Positions 59,183 through 64,000 of a stretch of DNA of 64,000 nucleotides are shown here, piece after piece. Numbering within the stretch: the stretch's first letter is position 1; each line of letters opens with the position of its first letter. The notes below the pieces were generated by a model. The model saw only the letters and a program-made list of their open reading frames with translations, was not told the origin of the DNA and made no database searches. Source of the DNA: a virus; IMG/VR virus record IMGVR_UViG_3300027899_000800, positions 1 through 64,000 of that record, one strand, 5' to 3'. Both the position numbers and the translations under genes were made by a program.

Positions 59183-59506
59183 ATGGTGTTTAAATTTGAT
59201 TCAATTGAGGAGTTTAAGAAACAAATAGAAAGTAAAGATATAAGTATATCAGTTGAGGTATATAATCAAATCAAAAAAGCGTTTAATGATAAACGCAAGC
59301 GTAGACAGGTAAAAGCATTTACGCTTCATATAAAAAAAGAAATGGTTGAGTTTATACTTAATCGTGATCAGTGGGTTGTGTCTCTTAATACTTGTTTAAA
59401 TGTGTTTTCAGAAAATGATATGTTCGAAGAATGTATTGAAATTCAAAAAATGTTAAAAGAATTAAACAATGAACACGGTAGACATAAACAGGAAGAACGC
59501 AGTTAA
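59183..59506 (+). CDS. Hypothetical protein, paralogue of the 55133 gene
   Basis: A 107-residue helical protein with NRDQWVVSLNTCLNVFSENDMFEECIEIQKMLKEL, which lines up with the C-terminal half of the 55133 protein. A GGTATATTTATATC motif precedes it by about 15 nt. It overlaps the metallopeptidase start by 38 nt. Confidence 0.62.
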   Translation: MVFKFDSIEEFKKQIESKDISISVEVYNQIKKAFNDKRKRRQVKAFTLHIKKEMVEFILNRDQWVVSLNTCLNVFSENDMFEECIEIQKMLKELNNEHGRHKQEERS

Positions 59507-59858
59507 GATTTTTGAATGGTGTAAAAAAACATTTGGTGCTAGCACTATAAATGGTACTTACCCTAAATTGATATTTCATAAGAAAGGTGAATGGGCAGGG
59601 TATTATGATGTTTATAAAAATGAAATTCATGTCTATAAGGGTAAACATAGAACATTTATGGGATTTATAGGTACTGTTATTCATGAATATACTCATTACC
59701 ATCAGAGTATAAAACGAAAATATAATAAGTTACAAGAAATGTATAGTTATAAAAACCATCCGATGGAACGTGAGGCTAATAGGATGGAGAGAAAATATAA
59801 ATGGATGTGTTATTATGAGGTATTTAGTCCTCATGATGTATTTAAAGACGATATTTAA
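59469..59858 (+). CDS. Zinc metallopeptidase-like protein (HExxH)
   Basis: A 129-residue protein with TVIHEYTHYHQS (HExxH near residues 71-76) and a downstream acidic MEREANRME helix that could give the third zinc ligand. Similar to small ImmA/SprT-like peptidases found in phages. Substrate unknown. Confidence 0.75.
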   Translation: MNTVDINRKNAVKIFEWCKKTFGASTINGTYPKLIFHKKGEWAGYYDVYKNEIHVYKGKHRTFMGFIGTVIHEYTHYHQSIKRKYNKLQEMYSYKNHPMEREANRMERKYKWMCYYEVFSPHDVFKDDI

Positions 59859-59888
59859 CTTTGTGTTCATACTTTTAATTTTTATTTC

Positions 59889-59922
59889 GCCCCGGCTATT
59901 CTTAGTCAGGGGCTCTTTTTTT
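59889..59922 (+). terminator. Strong intrinsic terminator
   Basis: Stem GCCCC...GGGGC (59889-59893, 59909-59913) extended by GGCT/AGTC, then CTCTTTTTTT. It ends the 59.2-59.9 kb transcript. Confidence 0.85.
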
Positions 59923-59974
59923 ATATTTATTGTAGACATTTATTCTTAATTAAATAACCCTTTATGTGTGACCG

Positions 59975-60328
59975 ATGCAAAAAAATCCATTTGAAAAACT
60001 CGCAGACAAACTTCTCAATCGAGATAAAAAGGGACAAGATCTCAAAAAATATAATATCAATCTAAATGGTATATTAGGTGATGATATTGATTATGATGAA
60101 CTTCAATATAATGAGCATCGTAAATTAATAGGCATAGCTAAAACTTGTTTAAGTAGTCAATTACATTTCTGGATAGCTAAAAGTGGTGATTTTAAATCTC
60201 GAATAGACGATTTACAACGTGATATTAAACAAGCTGCTAACATATGTGAACGTATTACAAAAAAGTTACATACGTCTGATGATATTACAAAACTCCGTAA
60301 TATATTAACTAAACACGGCTGTATTTGA
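59975..60328 (+). CDS. Hypothetical protein, 117 residues
   Basis: A helical, charged protein: KNPFEKLADKLLNRDKKG then ICERITKKLHTSDD, with coiled-coil tendency. Resembles small accessory helical proteins that flank replication genes, but no family recognised. Confidence 0.62.
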   Translation: MQKNPFEKLADKLLNRDKKGQDLKKYNINLNGILGDDIDYDELQYNEHRKLIGIAKTCLSSQLHFWIAKSGDFKSRIDDLQRDIKQAANICERITKKLHTSDDITKLRNILTKHGCI

Positions 60329-60368
60329 TTGACCGTGACTCATATGCTATATTTAATTATAAATAAAA
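60329..60368 (+). promoter_or_regulatory. Phage promoter, TTGACC-N13-TATATTTA class
   Basis: TTGACC at 60329-60334 overlapping the previous stop, 13 nt, TATATTTA from 60348, then ATTATAAATAAAAATTAAG. A textbook member. Confidence 0.75.
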
Positions 60369-60377
60369 ATTAAGTAT

Positions 60378-60563
60378 ATGACGTTAAAAGAGTTAATGGA
60401 TCTAGAATTTAAACTAACCAAGGTTTATATGGAGAATAAAACCGTTGACAATTGGAATAAATTAGTTGAAATTAGAGAATTAGGTCAAGTAATGGAGATG
60501 GAGCGTGAATATGAAATGGAGATGATAGGTAGAGAAGCAATTAATACCCAATGGGATTTTTAA
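60378..60563 (+). CDS. Small acidic helical protein, 61 residues
   Basis: Glu/Met-rich helical protein (LKELMDLEFKLTKVYMENK, MEMEREYEMEMIG). Single-gene transcript between two TTGACC promoters. Unknown role. Confidence 0.6.
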   Translation: MTLKELMDLEFKLTKVYMENKTVDNWNKLVEIRELGQVMEMEREYEMEMIGREAINTQWDF

Positions 60564-60603
60564 TTGACCGGGATTAATTCACTATATTTAATTATAAATA
60601 AAA
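60564..60603 (+). promoter_or_regulatory. Phage promoter, TTGACC-N13-TATATTTA class
   Basis: TTGACC at 60564-60569, 13 nt, TATATTTA from 60583, leader ATTATAAATAAAAATTAAGG. The leader is identical to that at 60329 over more than 20 nt. Confidence 0.75.
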
Positions 60604-60612
60604 ATTAAGGTT

Positions 60613-60846
60613 ATGAGATTACATTTAGACACAATTAAGAAAATTGAAACTGAGTTTGGAGGATTTGATATATCACAAGTTATAGGTGGTGATAATGATG
60701 TGTATTTAAGATTTGGTTATTGGCAATCAGTTAGTAAAGGTAAATTACAAGAAATTGTAGGACATGGTATTAAAGTAGTAGAAGATAGCATCTATGATGA
60801 TGATTGTGGTGAATTATATAGTTACAAACTTAAAAATCCATTTTAA
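60613..60846 (+). CDS. Hypothetical protein, 77 residues
   Basis: Small alpha/beta protein, MRLHLDTIKKIETEFGGFDISQVIGGDNDVY, with an acidic C-terminal part. Unknown. Confidence 0.62.
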   Translation: MRLHLDTIKKIETEFGGFDISQVIGGDNDVYLRFGYWQSVSKGKLQEIVGHGIKVVEDSIYDDDCGELYSYKLKNPF

Positions 60847-60847
60847 T

Positions 60848-61075
60848 ATGTTTACTAAAAACAATTTTCCACAATACGATGGTTTGTATTATGTAGGTAA
60901 TATAGTTGATGTAGATGGGGATGGATGGGTTAATGAAGAGCAATTAGAATTGATTATTGAGGAGTTAAATAATGGTGTTGATGATGGACCTATAATCATA
61001 TTCAGACCTGAGTTAGCTTATGTATCATTTACAAGTAATCAAGACGATAAAATAAATTTTATACATTTAAATTAA
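60848..61075 (+). CDS. Hypothetical protein, 75 residues
   Basis: Start taken at 60848 (MFTKNNFPQYDG), just after the previous stop. DVDGDGWVNEEQLELIIEEL resembles an EF-hand loop (DVDGDGWVNEEQ), so Ca2+ binding is possible. No other family mark. Confidence 0.58.
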   Translation: MFTKNNFPQYDGLYYVGNIVDVDGDGWVNEEQLELIIEELNNGVDDGPIIIFRPELAYVSFTSNQDDKINFIHLN

Positions 61076-61079
61076 AGTT

Positions 61080-61940
61080 ATGAACACCAAACAGTTTTTG
61101 TACGACACACTTAAATCTCAACTTGATATTAAAAAAAGTGAATGTGATAAATATGATAATGAAATTTACCAACCAGCACTAAATGAATTAACTACTAAAG
61201 TTAATAGGTGGTTTGTTGATAATATAAAAGGAACATATGTGTCATTTGATTTTAAAGGTAGTGATATTGAAATTAGAACAAGTGACATTGATAGATATGA
61301 TTACACAATTACATTACAATATCAATCTAATTTTAGAAGATCCAATAATACTCCTGAATTAGCTGTTATTTATCGATCTAATAACATGTATGGAAGTAAT
61401 AGTAATGAGGTTTTAAATCATTTAAATGTGTTAAATGGTATTGCTAATAAGTACTCAATCATTGGTGATTTAATAGCAAATGATTGGTCAAAAAATTATA
61501 ATGAGTTACAAACCAATAGAATTAAATCTCAAGAAGATTATAATACATTAGATAAAGCCTTAAATACTTTAAAGTATGAAATACAAGGTGATAAAATAGC
61601 ATCAATGTTAGAGATTGGTTTTGGAATAACTTCACTTAAAAAATCATTACATTGTAATTATGAAAATGAATTGGTTGAAAGAAATAAAAGTATAGAATTA
61701 CAATATGGTCGTTCAAAATACGATACTACTTATGCTCATGGTTTTAAAGTGTTAAGTAAAAAAGGTAATAAATATAAAATAGTTGTATATTTTGAAGATG
61801 GAAGACAAAGAGAATATGATGTGTTAGAGAAAAAATTTAAAGACTTTGTTGATAAAGTTTATTCTTGGGAATATGAACAAGCTGATAGACATAATGAAAA
61901 TGAAACAAAACGTTATAAATCAAGATTAAAAACAGCTTAA
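61080..61940 (+). CDS. Hypothetical coiled-coil protein, 286 residues
   Basis: A long helical N-terminus (SQLDIKKSECDKYDNE...ELTTKVNRWF) is followed by a beta-containing middle and a charged C-terminal helix. Similar pattern to helical proteins scattered in large phages. No enzyme motif. Confidence 0.62.
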   Translation: MNTKQFLYDTLKSQLDIKKSECDKYDNEIYQPALNELTTKVNRWFVDNIKGTYVSFDFKGSDIEIRTSDIDRYDYTITLQYQSNFRRSNNTPELAVIYRSNNMYGSNSNEVLNHLNVLNGIANKYSIIGDLIANDWSKNYNELQTNRIKSQEDYNTLDKALNTLKYEIQGDKIASMLEIGFGITSLKKSLHCNYENELVERNKSIELQYGRSKYDTTYAHGFKVLSKKGNKYKIVVYFEDGRQREYDVLEKKFKDFVDKVYSWEYEQADRHNENETKRYKSRLKTA

Positions 61941-61975
61941 GTGACCTAAATAAAGATTATAAATTAAAATAAAAT
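61941..61975 (+). promoter_or_regulatory. Phage promoter, GTGACC-N13 class
   Basis: GTGACC at 61941-61946, 13 nt, TAAATTAA from 61960, A-rich leader to 61984. Confidence 0.58.
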
Positions 61976-61983
61976 AAAAAGTT

Positions 61984-62205
61984 ATGTCAAACAAAAAATT
62001 TATTATTGAGAAAGAAACTGAATGGAAAGATGGTGAGATTAAAAATTGGTACTATATTAAACTAATTGAGGGTACTCGCCAAACACTTATTCATTTAACA
62101 AGTGATGAAGATGAAGCTAATAAGTTATTTGAATCAGCTGTCACTAGTTACACTAAATCATCTAAAACAATAATTAGAGAACATGAGATCGAAGAGAGTA
62201 AATGA
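61984..62205 (+). CDS. Hypothetical protein, 73 residues
   Basis: Small beta-alpha protein with a DEDEANKLFESA helix. Overlaps the next gene by 23 nt. Unknown. Confidence 0.6.
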   Translation: MSNKKFIIEKETEWKDGEIKNWYYIKLIEGTRQTLIHLTSDEDEANKLFESAVTSYTKSSKTIIREHEIEESK

Positions 62206-62458
62206 TGAACAATTGTTCAAAATGCTCATTGATGAAATGTTTATAATTGCTGGTCACACTGATATTCAATATGAGGACATTGTTGATAGAAAAGATAATT
62301 GGTTTCAAGAATATACAATGACTGTTGAACAAAATGAACAGTGGAAAGAATCAGCAATTAAAATAATAATGAGAGAAAAACGTTGGCCTAAATATAGAGC
62401 CAAACGTGAAATGGATTGGGTTAGTCTTTGTTATGGACTTAAATTAATAAACTATTAA
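62183..62458 (+). CDS. Hypothetical protein, 91 residues
   Basis: Helical protein with HTDIQYEDI, WFQEYTMTVEQNEQW and KRWPKYRAKREMDW, a pattern seen in other phage small proteins. Starts inside the previous gene. Unknown. Confidence 0.6.
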   Translation: MRSKRVNDEQLFKMLIDEMFIIAGHTDIQYEDIVDRKDNWFQEYTMTVEQNEQWKESAIKIIMREKRWPKYRAKREMDWVSLCYGLKLINY

Positions 62459-62461
62459 ATT

Positions 62462-62872
62462 ATGGCACGTTTTACATATCATACAGTAGGTTATGGTGTA
62501 TTTAGTTTACTAGGTGAACGATACAGGATGGGCAGAATAGAAATATTTGATAATCAAAATGAAAGTGGTTATGCTGTTTCAGAAGGAGAGTATTGTATGC
62601 CGTTTGAAGCAGCTCATAAGTTTGAAGAGTTTATAGAAGCACTAACAACAGATCTACCAATACAAATCGGTATTGGTTCAGTTAAGTGGTGTATTAAGGA
62701 ATGTGCTAATGAGTTAGGTATCGATCCTGAACTAATGCATGATGATGAGACTAAAAAAGCATATTGGAGAGAGAAAAATAATCAATGGGCTGTAGAACAA
62801 GGTTACAAAGATTGGGATGATTTAGTAGCCCATTCCGTATTTGCACCTAAAAATAAAGACAATAATAATTAA
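62462..62872 (+). CDS. Hypothetical protein, 136 residues
   Basis: Alpha/beta protein: RFTYHTVGYGVFSLLGERYRMGRIEIFD then GEYCMPFEAAHKFEEFIEAL and a charged end with WAVEQGYKDWDDL. No known family. It precedes the second tRNA-like element by 10 nt. Confidence 0.62.
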   Translation: MARFTYHTVGYGVFSLLGERYRMGRIEIFDNQNESGYAVSEGEYCMPFEAAHKFEEFIEALTTDLPIQIGIGSVKWCIKECANELGIDPELMHDDETKKAYWREKNNQWAVEQGYKDWDDLVAHSVFAPKNKDNNN

Positions 62873-62882
62873 ATTAAATAAT

Positions 62883-62958
62883 AGTCAGGTGGGCGTAATG
62901 AGGAACGGTTCCGAGTCCAGTAATGGTTGCTTATCCGGTTCGAGTCCGGCCCTGACTA
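62883..62958 (+). ncRNA. Second tRNA-like element
   Basis: 76 nt with a perfect 7-bp acceptor AGTCAGG/CCTGACT, discriminator A and a T arm CCGG-TTCGAGT-CCGG. Between them no canonical D or anticodon arm forms: I find only GGAAC/GTTCC and CCA-GTAA-TGG hairpins. Its acceptor (GTCAGG/CCTGAC) is the same as in the 32767 element. It is either a degenerate tRNA or a functional tRNA mimic. Confidence 0.5.
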
Positions 62959-62971
62959 CAAAAAATAAACT

Positions 62972-63169
62972 ATGGAACTAAAAGATGTATTGTATAAAGA
63001 TTTAAGTGAATTTATGCCAAAGAATATTAAAATGGTTGATAATAGTAATAATGATATACTACAACATATACTCACAATAAAAACAAGAGGTAATTTTTTA
63101 TGGAGATTATGGTTTTTATTTTCTGCACCTATTATTTGGTTATATAAAGGGACAATAAAAATTAAATAG
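62972..63169 (+). CDS. Small membrane protein, 65 residues
   Basis: A polar N-terminus is followed by a C-terminal membrane helix (FLWRLWFLFSAPIIWLY) with a basic tail. Tail-anchored layout. Unknown role. Confidence 0.58.
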   Translation: MELKDVLYKDLSEFMPKNIKMVDNSNNDILQHILTIKTRGNFLWRLWFLFSAPIIWLYKGTIKIK

Positions 63170-63171
63170 CT

Positions 63172-63456
63172 ATGGAACAACAAACAGCAGTAGAATACTT
63201 ATTTGAGCAACTACCTATAAGAATGCAAAACTATCTACAAAAGGAGATAGAAGTAGCTAAAGAAATGGAAAAGGCTCAACGTATTAAGGATTATAATGCG
63301 GGTTATGACGATGCGCAATGTAATCATATTAACGATGCAGAAAATTATATCAATGAATCCGATTATATAAACTCGGTGATTGAAAGTGAACCATTAACTG
63401 ATATTGATCGTAAAGCTATTAGTGATTATATTAATAATGAAATAAAAAATAAGTAA
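63172..63456 (+). CDS. Hypothetical helical protein, 94 residues
   Basis: Helical sequence with LFEQLPIRMQNYLQKEIEVAKEMEKAQ, a motif familiar from many short phage proteins, plus an acidic tail. Ends one base into the next start. Confidence 0.6.
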   Translation: MEQQTAVEYLFEQLPIRMQNYLQKEIEVAKEMEKAQRIKDYNAGYDDAQCNHINDAENYINESDYINSVIESEPLTDIDRKAISDYINNEIKNK

Positions 63457-63671
63457 TGACAGTTAAAGAATTAATAGAAAAACTACAACAACTCGATCCT
63501 GAACTGCATGTGTTTGTAGATGGATATGAGGGTGGATATGATGATGTAGCTATAAGTGAAGTTAAATTTATAGCATTAAATGTTCATAGTGATTGGTATT
63601 ATGGTAAACATGACAATGCAGATGATGATAGATTTATTGACGCAACAGTTGTAAAAGGAGTTATATTATGA
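63456..63671 (+). CDS. Hypothetical protein, 71 residues
   Basis: TVKELIEKLQQLDPELHVFVDGYEGGYDDVAISEV resembles a widespread small phage family (helix, then a DxEV(v)-like strand and a G-x-GYD loop). Function unknown. Confidence 0.62.
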   Translation: MTVKELIEKLQQLDPELHVFVDGYEGGYDDVAISEVKFIALNVHSDWYYGKHDNADDDRFIDATVVKGVIL

Positions 63672-63982
63672 TTACACACACCGGTAAGGGCAGGCCTAAA
63701 GAAATGCAGCTCGAAGACATGCCACGCAAATTCCTACGTATATACGAAGATGATGATACAACTGAGACATGGAAGTATGATTTAAATAAGTTTGAACGTG
63801 GTCCAATTGAAGTAGACATTAAGTGGAAAAATGGCTTAGACAAGCCTAAGAATTGGAATAAAATGCAAAAGGAAGCTAAAAACGAACGCAGAAGCGATCG
63901 ACAAATGAAAAAAATAAATGAAAAAGCAAACAACAAAAAAGGAAAGACCAAAACCAACACCACGATTAAAGATAGAAATTAA
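63668..63982 (+). CDS. Hypothetical basic protein, 104 residues
   Basis: It begins MITHTGKGRPKEMQLEDMPRKFL, so it has a KGRPK AT-hook-like motif near the N-terminus, and ends in a highly basic low-complexity tail (NNKKGKTKTN). Probably binds nucleic acid. It overlaps the previous gene by 4 nt and the window ends 18 nt later. Confidence 0.58.
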   Translation: MITHTGKGRPKEMQLEDMPRKFLRIYEDDDTTETWKYDLNKFERGPIEVDIKWKNGLDKPKNWNKMQKEAKNERRSDRQMKKINEKANNKKGKTKTNTTIKDRN

Positions 63983-64000
63983 TCAGGGACATTATATTGA

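Noticed and set aside
1-64000. Integrated prophage or bacterial chromosome
   Set aside because: No integrase, attachment site or host housekeeping genes. Gene density, short overlaps, T4-like replisome and many tiny genes fit a phage genome. The tRNA-like elements could in principle be attachment sites, but nothing else supports it.

Overview
The window is a continuous stretch of a large, AT-rich, lytic-type tailed-phage genome that very probably infects a member of the Bacteroidota (Flavobacteriia-like). Nearly every gene lies on the + strand, packed end to end with ATGA/TAATG overlaps. Three things point to the host. Genes mostly lack Shine-Dalgarno sites and start in A-rich leaders such as AATAAAAATTAAGGTTATG. 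Lipoproteins have Bacteroidota-style short lipoboxes, and one gene is DUF5522-like. At least nine intergenic regions carry a promoter of the form TTGACC-N13-TATATTTA, which matches the Bacteroidota -33 TTG / -7 TAnnTTT pattern. A T4-type replisome is spread over the window: RNase H/FEN, gp41-like helicase, family B polymerase, sliding clamp, and clamp-loader large and small subunits. I see no capsid, tail, portal or terminase gene, no integrase and no CRISPR array.

Layout. (1) 0-3.3 kb: RNase H, helicase, DUF6884-like protein. (2) 3.4-12 kb: nucleotide and modified-base region, with B12-dependent ribonucleotide reductase (nrdJ), queD, a DpdA-like base transglycosylase, queC, queE, folE, a phosphoribosyltransferase and a dUTPase/dCTP-deaminase-like gene. 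Together FolE-QueD-QueE-QueC-DpdA predict replacement of G by preQ0 (7-cyano-7-deazaguanine) in the phage DNA. (3) 12-24.5 kb: membrane protein, then glycan island 1 (two GT60-like transferases, Gmd, FkbM methyltransferase, GT-A, a carbamoyltransferase and a three-domain carbamoyltransferase/HtrL-YibB/GT fusion). (4) 24.5-25.7 kb: an LCIB-type carbonic anhydrase-like protein. (5) 25.7-32.4 kb: polymerase, clamp, then a chaperone block (Hsp20, GroES, GroEL) and a lone minus-strand holin-like gene.

(6) 32.7-34.5 kb: RNA region with a tRNA-like RNA carrying a giant variable arm, a canonical tRNA-Leu(UAA), an HNH endonuclease and a complete tmRNA (ssrA) whose predicted tag is about 23 residues and ends in ALAA. 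(7) 34.5-38.9 kb: small membrane proteins, lipoproteins, a secreted non-specific nuclease, a nucleotidyltransferase-fold protein and a metallophosphatase. (8) 38.9-42.2 kb: clamp loader, zinc-ribbon protein, gp62-like protein, PD-(D/E)XK nuclease, ribbon-helix-helix protein. (9) 42.2-55.1 kb: glycan island 2 (about ten glycosyltransferase, methyltransferase, epimerase, deacetylase and SGNH genes, plus RfbH-type 3-dehydrase). (10) 55.1-64 kb: small accessory proteins including thioredoxin, DUF932, SWIM, a zinc metallopeptidase and a second tRNA-like element, many driven by individual TTGACC promoters.

How the parts work together: the phage carries its own replisome, makes dNTPs through NrdJ, probably hypermodifies its DNA, supports protein folding with Hsp20/GroES/GroEL, rescues stalled ribosomes with its own tmRNA, and devotes roughly a third of the window to building and attaching unusual decorated sugars. 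Those sugars are most simply explained as decoration of virion proteins or of the host surface. The most unusual points are the structured RNAs around 32.7-34 kb, the altered metal sites of QueC, QueD and QueE, the carbonic anhydrase-like protein, the three-domain fusion, and two genes each bracketed by inverted repeats.
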